Source: Favolaschia claudopus (Eukaryota > Basidiomycota > Agaricomycetes > Agaricales > Mycenaceae). Taken from it: 64,000 bases of DNA. Shown in pieces: positions 30,779-41,129 of this stretch (position 1 is the first letter of the stretch; every line of letters begins with the position of its first letter). Both the position numbers and the translations under genes were made by a program. Where the stretch lies: positions 310,001 through 374,000 of the forward strand of contig JAWWNJ010000113.1 of assembly GCA_037176885.1 (NCBI GenBank). Reading direction: 5' to 3'. The notes beneath the pieces were generated by a model, which saw nothing but the letters and a program-made list of their open reading frames with translations, was not told the origin of the DNA and searched no databases.

Positions 30779-33700
30779 TCAGCGGCTTCAGGAGAGTGCT
30801 GCAGAACAATGTAGGCGCTGTGGTATATGAGGTCGGAGTCATCGTATTCTGCTGACGCAGAGACTAGAAGGGCTCCCTTCCTACGCTTCTCCAGCCATGC
30901 TTCCCAATCCGGGCATTCTCTGTCCCAATGGCGCGAGCTACCACACACCTTGCAGGGAGAAGGTGGTTCTTTACCCATCTTTGTCTTAGCGTGATCATTC
31001 TTGGGAAAAGGGTATCCTCCCTTCGGCGGTGGTCTTTGTCTTCGAGCAAGAGTTTGGTAGGCGTTTCTCAGTGTCGCTGCATCTTCGTCTTCCATTTCAC
31101 CAGCGACAGCCATCACTTGTTGGGCCGGTAAGTCCTCCTCTGCTCCCTCATGTTCCTCGATCATCGCTAGATTCGCTCCTCGGTCTCGGTATCGTCTTGG
31201 ATTCTGACCAGAAGAATTATTGGGAGAGAGGAGGCCCATTCGTCTCAAAGTGGCTGGCAAGTTATGGGCAGTCAATATGTCGCCCGAGCTGCGCTGAAAT
31301 GATTCCACTAGTTCTTCCTCGTGTTCGTTGAGCCTCTCGTATAATTCACGAACAGACCGAACGTTCTCGAGGATTAGGATGGTGCTCCAAGCGATAGGCG
31401 CCTTCTGCATGATCACGAAGACCTCTTGCTGTGTACCTTCGGCTGTGCTAGTAAGGAGACGAGTGTATCTGATTCGTCGGCTGATGAAACTCTGAGGCGA
31501 CTCCCTTTCGAATCCAACTTGGCGGAACGCTTGTTGCTCGAACCTCAAGTTCATGCGCAATTGCCATCTTTTACCCAGATACTCATCTCGAATAGCTTGC
31601 AGGTAGTTCAAGTAGTGGGTGCGCATGAAAGATTGTCGGTCAGAAGGTAACGTGGAGAACCACATCTGAACCTGCGATCCCTTGACTAGCCTTGTAGGGA
31701 GCCAAAACCCGAGAGCACGAGGAAGCCATCCCAATAAGCTAGCTAACTGCATGACTTCCCAGAAGTATTCGATGGCAGAGTTATGATCGCCATCCCATTC
31801 AGGTAACGCTTCCACCTTCAACTTGGGCTCAATGGTAGGAACCATGGTGCCATAGGGAGCGCCAGGAGCAATGTACGGGAATCGATGGTCAGAGTCAGAT
31901 GAGTCGGATCCGCCAGAGGAACTGGATCGTCCATCTTCTGAACCTGGAGGTGTAGGAGGGTTCCCCCCTCGTCCTAGCGCAGGTCTTCCGGAACGATTTC
32001 TAGGTGGCGGAGGAGGACGTCGTCGACTCGGATGGTCTCCCCCTCCTCCGTCATCTCCTTCATCTGAAGGGCCCCCCCCTCCCGGGTGACCAGCGCCTTC
32101 ATTCGGAGCAGGAGCAGGAGGAGGTCTTTCCCTACTGCCCCTTCTCGAACGAGTCCTCGACCGGCGTCTTCGTTCGGGCATCTCCGGAAGATGTTGTCCT
32201 TCAGAAGGGAGAGCACCGCTGCGATAATCATTCCTTTCTAGATGCGGAGGAGGTGCTCGAACTATTCCTTCTCTTGAATGAGGCCGAGAAGACGCGATAG
32301 GTCTGGGAGATGGAGCCTTGCTCCTCAGGTTAGCAGTCTTCTCGGTGTCCTTTGCGGCCCTGACTTGGCTTATAGACTCATGTGGATTTAAGGACCCCAG
32401 CGTATAAATCCGGTAAGGATCAGATGTGCCCCTTCGCAGGGGATCCGGTAGGCTAGGTCCAGGTATTGCAGTCGGCCAAGTCGGGTCGCGCGACGCGGGT
32501 GATAGAAGTAGTTCATCAGAAGCTTTAAACTTGGGAGCCGCGCTCAAGAGTCCTGTTCTTTGTGGCTGGTCCGGAAAGTCTATATCCCTCGATTCTCGCT
32601 GTTTACCCTCCGCTTTAGATCTCCACTCCGGAGTTTTCGAAGGGCCAGGGCGATCCATTTCCGGCTGGAACTGATGCCTGCGCGACGGTAGTCCTTGCTC
32701 TGAAGGAACGCTGAATGCGGTACCCAATCCGTGACTCGAACGGGGAGATATATTAACCTCCCTGCGTTCGCCTTCATTAGAATAGAAGATCGTCGCGGGT
32801 CTCGTTTCTGGTCCTCTCGGGGGAAAAGCAGAGCTCAAATCTTGGGGAATACTCACCCTAGATGCTAGCGCGTCCACGCGTGGATCATAGTCGAAAGGGC
32901 GTAAAGGCTGGAGGTGAGGAATGTAATTGTATAGATATTCCATCCCCTTGACGGGCTCTAGGTCCTTAGGAATGTTCTCATAGATTTCCAACGCCGTCGA
33001 AGCTGGAGTCAACAACGTTTCCAGCTCCGAGCGAGCCTCTGAATGGTATTTCGTCAAATTCCCTTGCGCCAAATCCATGCGCTTGCTGAGAGCAATCCAC
33101 GCAGCCAAGAGTTCTCCGATACTTTTAGCACTGGTCAAGACAGATAGCAAAATTCCGTCTGGATCTATGACAAAGCTGGAAACACGCCCCGGAGCCAAGG
33201 ATGCCATTTTCTTCAGCAACGATTGCATCTGACGAATTGTCCTAGAAACCATTAACATATAGTTTGCGCTCAGACCAAAGCGTGATAAAACTTGAGGAGG
33301 TACGGTGATTCCACGGTCCACAATTTCCGACTTATCGAGTGAGCGTTTATTAGCGATGGAAGTCACCCTCAAATAAAGAGAAACCTCTTCGTTCTCATTC
33401 GATTCGTACTCTTCCAATAGAGTCTCCACTGCATCTAACCCGCTTCTCAAGGGGTTCTCCGTCATCGGCGTTATAGTCTGAGTACTCATAACTTCTTCCG
33501 TGTCCTGTAAGTATTGACTCGGCCGCTCCAGAACAGTGGTCAGAGGCTCAGATTTAGGGAGGAGGAAGTCCGGGACTCGAGCTACTGCTTGAGGGGATGG
33601 AGAAGCGTGAGCCGTCTCTAAAGTCGTGACTGGTTGTAACGGCTGTGAGTTGGAAGGAGCCGTTTGCAGCTTAGGGTTTCTGTATGTTGTAGGAATGGAT

Positions 33701-33966
33701 TGGAAATCAATATTCTTCCCTCGTTGAGCTGCTCCCCTAGTTCGAGAGGCAGCGGGACTCTCCTCCACCGACGGACCAAAAGGTAATTGGAAAGGTTTTT
33801 TAGTAGGAGAGACCGAACGTGAAGCGACGCGGGAGGACGTATTAGATCCAGATGGTGAAGGTTCCGCGTCCGTCTTTAGGCGACTACTCCTCGCCGAAGA
33901 AGCTTTCGTTGGGACGGATAAGCGTGAAGTGGATGTTCCTGCTTTCGCTGATACTACGCGTCTCAC
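30769..33966 (-). CDS. Gag-like polyprotein with zinc knuckle
   Basis: 1,065 residues, long for a Ty3-type Gag because of an extended, largely disordered N-terminal half rich in Ser, Pro and Arg, with a Gly/Pro/Arg stretch at ~650-720. The capsid-like retrotransposon gag region is at ~735-920 (EALPEWDGDHNSAIEYFWEV; QAIRDEYLGKRWQLRM; ESPQSFISRRIRYTRLL). A CCHC knuckle lies near the C terminus (CKVCGSSRHWDREC). It should form the particle and bind the element's RNA. The last codons are TCT TTT TAA, a T-rich stop context that fits a -1 shift into pol. Confidence 0.9.
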   Translation of the reverse strand: MRRVVSAKAGTSTSRLSVPTKASSARSSRLKTDAEPSPSGSNTSSRVASRSVSPTKKPFQLPFGPSVEESPAASRTRGAAQRGKNIDFQSIPTTYRNPKLQTAPSNSQPLQPVTTLETAHASPSPQAVARVPDFLLPKSEPLTTVLERPSQYLQDTEEVMSTQTITPMTENPLRSGLDAVETLLEEYESNENEEVSLYLRVTSIANKRSLDKSEIVDRGITVPPQVLSRFGLSANYMLMVSRTIRQMQSLLKKMASLAPGRVSSFVIDPDGILLSVLTSAKSIGELLAAWIALSKRMDLAQGNLTKYHSEARSELETLLTPASTALEIYENIPKDLEPVKGMEYLYNYIPHLQPLRPFDYDPRVDALASRVSIPQDLSSAFPPRGPETRPATIFYSNEGERREVNISPRSSHGLGTAFSVPSEQGLPSRRHQFQPEMDRPGPSKTPEWRSKAEGKQRESRDIDFPDQPQRTGLLSAAPKFKASDELLLSPASRDPTWPTAIPGPSLPDPLRRGTSDPYRIYTLGSLNPHESISQVRAAKDTEKTANLRSKAPSPRPIASSRPHSREGIVRAPPPHLERNDYRSGALPSEGQHLPEMPERRRRSRTRSRRGSRERPPPAPAPNEGAGHPGGGGPSDEGDDGGGGDHPSRRRPPPPPRNRSGRPALGRGGNPPTPPGSEDGRSSSSGGSDSSDSDHRFPYIAPGAPYGTMVPTIEPKLKVEALPEWDGDHNSAIEYFWEVMQLASLLGWLPRALGFWLPTRLVKGSQVQMWFSTLPSDRQSFMRTHYLNYLQAIRDEYLGKRWQLRMNLRFEQQAFRQVGFERESPQSFISRRIRYTRLLTSTAEGTQQEVFVIMQKAPIAWSTILILENVRSVRELYERLNEHEEELVESFQRSSGDILTAHNLPATLRRMGLLSPNNSSGQNPRRYRDRGANLAMIEEHEGAEEDLPAQQVMAVAGEMEDEDAATLRNAYQTLARRQRPPPKGGYPFPKNDHAKTKMGKEPPSPCKVCGSSRHWDRECPDWEAWLEKRRKGALLVSASAEYDDSDLIYHSAYIVLQHSPEAAESF

Positions 33967-34052
33967 GGTTCCCCGTCCACGATCCGGTTGGATAGCTTTG
34001 CGAGGCGGTAGTCCGGCCAGAGTGTCTCAAATTGTTCCCAATGTGTCCACTT

Positions 34053-34550
34053 TGTGAGGGTCGGCTGACCCTCGTTGGGCTAACAGAATTGAGACTTAAT
34101 GAGGATAGACGAAACCTTACTTTGTGGTATGACCTCAACGAAGATGTAGTCTTTATTCTTCAGGAATAATCCTCTAGGCCGAAGCGTATCGAGCTCTATT
34201 AAGGATTATTCCTTTCCAATCCGAATCTTTCGAGATTAGAGAATATCGACTGATTCCGTAGATAAGAGACAATTCAAGCGTAGATTTCGTAGATTGAAAT
34301 AGAGAGGGGCACACTACACCTCAACCTAGTCTCCTGTACCTCTATCAGCACCTTACTAAGGTCTGGGGAGGTTCGTTAGGAAACCAGGTGAGAGTTAGGA
34401 TTGTAGATTGATATTTGTCACGTGAATAGACTATCTTATCTACTCCGGATCATCGTAAACAGTAATAGTACAAACAGAAAAAATGAGACGTAGAAGAGGA
34501 GTACCATATATTTGTGAGTCCTTCAATGAGTCTGCAAATGAACCCTTACA
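34053..34550 (-). repeat. 5' LTR
   Basis: 498 bp, the same sequence as the 3' LTR on reading. In the element's sense direction it starts TGTAAGGG and ends CCTCACA. Confidence 0.95.
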
Positions 34551-34555
34551 GCAAG
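34551..34555. repeat. Target-site duplication, right copy (GCAAG)
   Basis: It matches 21,817-21,821 exactly. In the interrupted gene it is CTTGC, part of the Pro-Cys codons of the CxC6 motif. Confidence 0.95.
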
Positions 34556-35956
34556 GTACGATCCCACATTTCTCGATCAAGTGCTGATGAGCGCGGCAAA
34601 ATCGTCCGTTCTTGTAGTTCACCAGGGGGGCCTCACAGACGTCCAGAGCACACTTCTGAAGTGGAAGTTAGCTTCTTATAATTATACTGAAGGTCGCATA
34701 GTTTCGATTGACCTTGTGCTTAATTGTTTTTCCGTCCATTGTAGCGAGACGAGTATATCCTCGTGGGGTACCATTCGGAGGACGCTGTTGTTGCTGAGGG
34801 GGAGGCAGTTGGTTTGCGATGGGATCCGGAGGAAGGTTTATTGGCTGGACAATAAATTTAAGTCAGTTTTACCCGACATTCGCACCGGAACTGATAAACT
34901 TACATCCTGCACATTTGCTGCCGTTGCTGTCCCCGCAATATCATGACTTTCGCCAGACACAAAACCCTCGCTCACTAGATCATCCCGATAACGCTTCAGA
35001 TGTGTACAATCTGCACATCCGTGGTCCATCGCTGGCTTGATCGCACCTCCGTTGACCCCTACAGCTTCTCGTACGGCTTCCGAGAGCAGACGCGTACTCG
35101 GATGCGCTGGACAAGAGAAGATGGCAATCTTCCCGTGGAAGACGAGCAAACGCCTGGAGAAATGCTCGATGAACAGACGCTGAGATTGCCGGTTGGTCAA
35201 TTTTCGCTCTGACTGGATTGAAGTGTTCAACCAATCGGCAAAATTCGACCACCCAGCGTGAAAGCTGTTCAACGCGTTTTCCTGGAATATAGCAATTCGT
35301 CGGTGGACCCAGATTCCATGCTTCGAGACTCGCATGTATTGGCAATCGGGTTCAAGTTTTTGTCGACGGCGATTGTGTTCATCCTTGAATGTAATGCGAT
35401 CGGGGAAGTAATCTGCCTGACAAGAGGCACAATGAGCAATGACTAGATCTGCTTCGACCCATTCAAACGATCCGTTGAGCAGATGAACCGTTTGAGCCTT
35501 CTCGCGCCGCCGTAACGTAGGGGTTATGTTGAGATCTGCTGGAGGACAAAAAGCGCATGAAGTTCTCGTCGTGCAGAGGACCGGGCGGTCAGCGGAGAAC
35601 AAAGATTCGGGAGACGGGGCTTGCAGATTGTGTGGATTCAAGCCAAGTAGCTGGTAGAATCCGATGAGATCTTGAGCGATGTATTGTACAAATTCTTCGC
35701 TCCGATCATCCCCTGCTGCAAACATGGATGGATGCAAGGTATCACGTCGAAAGGCAGCGAGAAGGATCGAAGCAATTCCAGTAAGCCAAGCGGTATTATG
35801 AGGCTGTCGAGGCTGTCGTTGCTGATTTAAATGAAGTCGGAGGAGGGGGTAGAGGGAGATGAGCAATCCCAAGATGTATAGTGCTTTATGTAGCGATAGA
35901 TCTGGAGAGAAATATACTTGAAGGATGTGGATGAGGTCTCGAACGGTGGCAGCCAT
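34551..35956 (-). pseudogene. CxC5/CxC6 KDZ-associated protein, 5' part
   Basis: Exons 35956-34904, 34844-34713 and 34655-34551 are separated by 59- and 57-nt GT-AG introns. The start is taken at MAATVRDLIHILQVYF, because family members begin close to this; a longer start at 36010 is possible. Exon 1 holds the CxC5 cysteine cluster (CTTRTSCAFC ... CASCQADYF) and a conserved HRRIAIFQENALNSFHAGWSNF region. Exons 2-3 hold CxC6 (KCALDVC, FCRAHQHLIEKCGIVPC). The frame continues exactly at 21,816 once the retroelement and one target copy are ignored. The uninterrupted gene would be 696 residues, normal for the family, so the insertion is the only break I can see. Confidence 0.85.
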
Positions 35957-36074
35957 TGTTGTGGCTTGGATCGGTGGACGACGAGAAGGAAAGAACGCGA
36001 GGAATGCCAACGAGGTAATTCATCGATTAGATTGCGTGTAAGGTAACACGTAATAAACATTAGCGCTAATAAAC

Positions 36075-38099
36075 CTAATCATCCAGGCTCTCCGAATTCA
36101 ACCTCTTTCGCTTCCCCGAGTGACGATCCGACTCATCGTTCTCCGACTCCGACGTCGCTGTCGATTTTTTGTGTTTGCGGGAGCGGCGAGGAGGGGTGCT
36201 GGATCGGCGACGGCGTCGGTTGCGAGAGCGGCCCTCCTTTTTCTTCCCCTTCCCCTTTTCCTGCTCCTCGACGAGATATTCCTTAAATATGGACGACTTC
36301 ATGCGCCGAAATTCATGGTCGTTGTCAACGCCACGGCTTACCAACCATGCCTGGACCTTCGGAACATGCTCGAGGGATTCGGGGGCGAAGTACCCGTCAA
36401 TTTCGGAGGTAGCTGACGACCTGATGCCCAAGACGTGTTTCAGAAGGAAGTCCTTATCGAATTTGGTGCCCGCATATTCCAAGCCTAACATATATTGTCA
36501 TAAAAGAGAGTAATCTTTGTGAATTTCGACTTACCTGTCGGGACGACGAACTTGTTGGTGCCCTGGGACCATTTCTGGTCCTTGAGAAAATCAAAGATAT
36601 CCGCCTGAAGCAGATGTCTATCCAACATCTGCCCAGCGAGGGTGCAGCGAACCCATTCGACTTCAAACTCGGGAAGGTTGTCGACATTCTCGTAAATCTG
36701 CTCGTGAACAAATTTGGCGAATTTCTCGCGCAGTTCTAGGATGTAGGATCAGGCGGGAACGAAATTCGTGATTTTTAGTGTAGTGGAAACTTACTGGGGT
36801 CGGCTTTTGCATGCAGAGGGTCATTCTCGGCGCGATCATTTGCGATATCGAGTGGTTTGTCTGTTCCAGTCCCAGTAAACTTGAGACGCTCCTGGTTCAA
36901 AAGGTGAATGTAAAATACTGAAGCTTGACAAGTCCACATACCTTCGAAGCCTTAGTCTTCTCGTCCTGCGTGGCCGTATCACCAGTATCATTACCAGCTG
37001 CTGCCTCCTTTGGAGCATCCCAAAATATGTCACAAACAAAAAGGTCGTTGCGACTAGAATCCAGAAGTGCATACTCATCCACATGGGCTGAGGTACGCGC
37101 GTCACCAGCGACAAGAGCCGCTATACTACCGACGTGATGATGCGGAGCATCATCGCGTATATTGGGACGATAAATACGTCCGCCGCGTTCTATCAAAAAG
37201 GTCAGAATATATGAGAGGATAGTAAGTAGAGCGGCTCGTACCCTTGATTGGGGAATCGTTTTTGAGGGCTGCGGGAATTAGATTGGACAGCTTCGTATAA
37301 TACTTCTTGGAGCCGTCTGCGTCGAGCGACTGGACAACAGGAAACTTGTCAACGAAAACTTGGCCGAGGGTACTGCCGTGGTTGCGCTCATCGAGGAAGT
37401 TGACCTGAACATCGACTTGAACAGCGCAAGAGTACATGAGCATGAATTAGGACGAAAATAAATTACTTTACACGCACCCGAGCATTGAACCCGTTTCCCT
37501 TCCTCTTTCAGGACGACCTCCTGAAGCTCGGCTACGGGTTTCTCCACGCTTTTGGCGTCGTCGTTGTCGGAAAGGTCAGATTCTAGACAGTAATGCAGGT
37601 CAGCAAATGCTTGAAAGAAGACTTAAGAGTAATCACCGTCGCGCTCGTTGTCTGATTTGGACGCGGATTTGTGCGCTACGCTCGACCCGAGCTTCTTGTG
37701 TTGAGCAGGAGGATCTGTCTTGAAATTCTTACGAAGCAGTTCCTTGTTCGCGCTTAAAATACGACGGATTAGCATGAGTTTACATCTTGGAAGCAACAGA
37801 GCCGCAAACCCAGTAGGGACATCATTTTTACCCTCTTCCGCCTTCTCTTCTGCTGATTTGTGTGCGCTGGTTTTCGGAACAGCAGACTGAGCAGTACGAT
37901 GACCGAATAGCGGCAGGAAGCGAGGTTCGGCGCTCAGCTGAGGATTTTTCTTCATATGACTTTGAATCGAGCGCAAAAGCTCGTCCTTTTTGAGATTGGC
38001 AGTTGGCAGTGACATTGCCGCCGCGATGCATTTGAGTTCCCCAAGGAGTTTTTTAGGGAGAGCACGGTCAGAGAGTACCAGAGGCGTTGAGGAGCTCAT
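36075..38099 (-). CDS. SAP-like domain protein carried in the KDZ-type insertion
   Basis: Multi-exon gene starting at MSSSTPLVLSDRALPKKLL. The first exon has a SAP-like helix pair (ELKCIAAAMSLPTANLKKDEL, ~20-45), a fold that often binds AT-rich DNA. Later exons, read through several short GT-AG introns, encode a conserved-looking middle (RGGRIYRPNIRDDAP, DEYALLDSSRNDLFVCDIFW; TGTGTDKPLDIANDRAENDP; WVRCTLAGQMLDRHLLQADI; HVLGIRSSATSEIDGYFAPE). The C terminus is Arg/Lys/Ser-rich with nuclear-localisation-like stretches. Exact exon borders were not all resolved. It has the same orientation as the CxC5/CxC6 gene and lies inside the block that splits the ferric reductase, so it is probably transposon cargo. 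Function unknown; nuclear DNA binding is a reasonable guess. Confidence 0.65.
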
Positions 38100-38424
38100 G
38101 GCGGAAGAAAACAAGCACTGCCAAGGCAAATGTCGAGAAATCGGCCGTTTTTATGAAGACAAAATGGCGCCATATGCCAGAAGGAGATTTTGAAACAAAA
38201 TTTGGTATTTTCCAGCGTTTTCTGCCAGCGTCCAGCGGTTTACGCTGGAATCCAGTGGAAGTCGGAGAACGTTGTGGGCCAGTGGGAACCATCAGAGATT
38301 GACGAAAATCAATGACGGCACTGGTTCCCACCGCACGTACTGGCCGCCAGCGTCCGCCAGCGTCCAGCGGTGTCCATCGGTGGCCGCCAGCGAACTTTCC
38401 AGCGGAGGGCATATTACTCGATGC
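38100..38424. repeat. Right arm of the KDZ-type insertion, CCAGCG-rich
   Basis: Repeated CCAGCG, GCCAGCG and CGCTGGAA words occur between 38,210 and 38,410, matching in inverted sense the cluster at 20,430-20,620. They look like subterminal repeats, which transposases often bind. Confidence 0.45.
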
Positions 38425-40561
38425 AGTGTCGTCGACTTTCTCCGGGTTCATGATACTGGACTTGTTTGAATCGCCACTGGCGCCGGCTTCCGCAGTCGAT
38501 ACACTCGAAGCAGGTCGTTTCTCTCCCTCGAATGATTGTGTATCCTCAGCCGCCGACGTAACGTGGAATCGGATGTCGATTACAGGTGCAGAGTCGTTAG
38601 TGGAAGGAAGAGCGGAAAGCAGATTCGAAAGGAAACGAATACCTTGATCTCTAATTGCCCAAATCAAGACGATACGCTGGCAACATGGATTAGAGTTGGT
38701 AGGCGCCGAGGCCGCTCTAGGATAGCAGACGCGTTGAGCAGTTCAAGGTAGGAAATAACAATAGCAAACTCACTGCAGTAAATCGCTGAATAGCGGCAGC
38801 ACGAAAGTTATTCCAGATCCGCCTGAAAGAAGAGTATGATAATAAATTCCCGCAAGGCTGCAAGGAAGCTTCAACTCACCGCAAATAAACACCACAGTCT
38901 CAAAGCACCGTACCACCGGCGGCGAACTATACGGCCCATCCACAAACGCGTCGAACCTTCTGCTAATTCCACCGCGGCCGTCAGAGGTCCCAGTCGCCAA
39001 CACCGCATCCGCCAAGCGCCTCGTGAATCCTTGTCGGACACGCAAGATGAACATCAACCGCTGTCGGCCTCCAGAAGAACTCCCCCCTTGTTCAACTTCC
39101 GACTCGGGGGGGACTTCGCATTCGCACTGAAGCGTTCCGGGGGCATTGGCGATAGTAAACGGATGTGCCTCACTTATCGATGTAGGGTACGCGCCGGCGA
39201 TGGTGAGGTACGCGATCTGTCCGGGACGCCAAAAGAAATACCGTGGCCGGTCCACGAGAACGCGGATGAAACCAGGTGCCAGTGCATCTGAAGAGGGGAG
39301 GGTGACTGTTGCTTCCGATGCTATGCGCGTGGTAGATCCGAAGAGCTGTGAGTTAACGAGGGAGATGCGTAGGAGACGGAGGAATCGATCGAGGCCCCAG
39401 AGGAAAAGCGATGGCCAGATGTAGGAGCCATATCTATCTGTCGTAAGCGTCAAGCCCGGAAGAGAGCAATCTACTAGAACGGACCCAAGATCGGACACAT
39501 GGAGGTACGTGCTGGACAATGTAATCATCCCAAAAATGGCGTGGATGTACAGGAAAACCTCGTGGTTGCGGGAGCGAAGGGGGCGGATTGACAAGAGGGA
39601 GAGTAAGGTTAGGGAGGAACCAGCGACGATACCGAGCCTGAACCAATATTCCTCCAAGTCGATTGTCACGCTGCCCAGGTCGTTATTGAGTGGATAAGGC
39701 TAATCATGATCAACCAGAACGCACGATATATAGACCTAAAATTGAAACAGTTCAAGATACAGCTAACATCGTGGGTGCAAGAACTTACTCGACCGAAAGC
39801 ATGGACCCATATCACCACACACAAGACGCGCGCACATGTGCGGTGAAGAATTTGAAGCTTCAGGGCACAGACAATATCAGAGACAGCTATGGAGTACATA
39901 TTCGACTCGCCACTCACCCTATCAAAGCTCACACCGGTGAGCGCTCCGACCGAAATGAGATTCAAATCTTCTTGAATTGAAAGACGGACGTGCATACCGG
40001 ATATGAGATTGTTTTTCATGCCTAGCGCCGTCATCAGCGGTAATTGCGACCCTGCGATGTGCCCGCAGCGATTTGCCCAGTACTTTGGATCGTATTTCAG
40101 TCCTTTTGTGTTTGTCGCTGCAGGATGGGATTAAATAATATTGGCATTAGTAGGATGAGGTGGATGGACTCTAACGACGTACAGTTGATAAAAGTCCATG
40201 TGAAGAGTGCCGCAATGTACATGCTCGCAAGGACGAAGTCCGCTACATTGAATGTGTATGTCCCGAATATAACCACAGACCACCGGAACGCGACCGTGCG
40301 GAATAGATTCAGAAAAGCGAGCGGGAGACGTTTCAAAGACACTCCGTGTCGCGATCGCGAATGGTCCTTCACTGGCAGGATCAAGTGTGCTGCGGGCCGT
40401 CTACGGGTGAGGAAGGCATGGAGGGAAGAGACGGCATGCGCGGCCGCGACGAGGGCGATCAGGATGGCCAGGAAATACCAGACTTGTTTCGGGTACAGGT
40501 CCGCACGCGCTTTGCGGGCGGTACGGTCGGGGTCGGGTTTTTGGGCCAATACGGAGTCCAT
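38425..40561 (-). pseudogene. Ferric reductase, 5' part
   Basis: Exons resolved: 40561-40183, 40117-39998, two short exons near 39.95-39.79 kb, 39670-38880, 38822-38774 and 38716 to ~38425. Motifs in order: N-terminal membrane segment (VWYFLAILIALVAAAHAV); a segment with RCGHIAGSQLPLMTALGM; haem-ligand His pairs spaced by 13 (HRTC...WVHAFG, IHAIF...TYLH); FAD motif HPFTIAN; NADPH motif GGSGITFVLP; and VLIWAIRDQG. This is the plasma-membrane ferric/cupric reductase family. After ...VDDTASSN the homology stops and transposon DNA begins; the missing C terminus, with the CG motif, is at 19.7-20.0 kb. The gene can no longer make a full protein unless ~18 kb were spliced out, which is unlikely. Confidence 0.8.
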
Positions 40562-41129
40562 TGGAGTTGGAGCGGAAGCGGGGCAAATTTAAAGGGAGCA
40601 TGGCGAGCCTTACTTATACAACAGCGTAAAGCGGAATTTTTGCGAGAGAACTTGAGGCAAGATGATGCGAGGGAAGGAAAAGCCAAATGCGTCTGCTCTT
40701 GGCGACCATCTCTTTATCAGATTATCTCATTTTGATCACCGAGATACTGTTTTCACGACATTTCGCCTGCACCCTGTTTGAATTTTGCTTTCTCTTTGCT
40801 CACAGAGCGCAGGTAAATCCATTTCTACGTCGCCGAACTCTACCCATTTTCCTCCAGCTTCGAAGAGCGATTATATCATATGCTGTTTTCGAGAGGATTC
40901 TACATAGTTGAGCCGATAACGAAAATCAGGGTCTGATTATCTGATTACCGATTGCGAGGCGATATTCACCATGTGAATCTGATAAGATAAAAAACCCTCA
41001 TTTCCTCCACCTAGACCCGCAAGAAAATTACCTGCCAGGGGCGTGGTTGTGGCCCGAACGAGCTGAGCTGACAAGAGATGCCACGTTCGACCTCGGCATA
41101 GGAAGAGTTATCTGTCCCCTTCCCGGAAT
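40562..41129. other. Upstream region of the ferric reductase
   Basis: About 0.57 kb without a recognisable gene. A short open frame at the right belongs to the degenerate gene X copy. Confidence 0.45.

Larger units (their letters stand above)
21822..34550 (-). mobile_element. Ty3/gypsy chromovirus retrotransposon, full length
   Basis: A 12,729-bp element with 498-bp LTRs (21,822-22,319 and 34,053-34,550) that read identical, TG...CA termini and a 5-bp target duplication. All coding is on the minus strand in the order gag (33,966-30,769), pol (30,583-25,580, with a C-terminal chromodomain) and an extra ORF (25,339-22,328). A purine-rich tract abuts the 3' LTR. Intact frames plus identical LTRs point to recent insertion and possible activity. 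It interrupts the CxC5/CxC6 gene. Confidence 0.95.
20016..38424 (-). mobile_element. KDZ-type (CxC5/CxC6) insertion splitting a ferric reductase, with nested retroelement
   Basis: This block separates the two halves of the ferric reductase. Without the retroelement inside it, it is about 5.7 kb. It carries two minus-strand genes, a SAP-like protein (36,075-38,099) and a CxC5/CxC6 KDZ-associated protein, plus repeat-rich non-coding ends. Both ends hold many CCAGCG/CGCTGG words (20,430-20,620 and 38,210-38,410). At the left, the 18-base word acaacgc[c/g]taacaacggc occurs at 20,049 and 20,303. I found no clean terminal inverted repeat or target duplication; CAGTGT occurs at both borders but is short. 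Borders are therefore approximate, and assignment to the Kyakuja-Dileera-Zisupton group rests on the CxC5/CxC6 gene, not on a KDZ transposase. Confidence 0.6.

Noticed and set aside
20010..38430. CAGTGT at both borders as target-site duplication of the KDZ-type insertion
   Set aside because: Only six bases, and joining the reductase at it does not restore the expected reading frame, so it may be chance.
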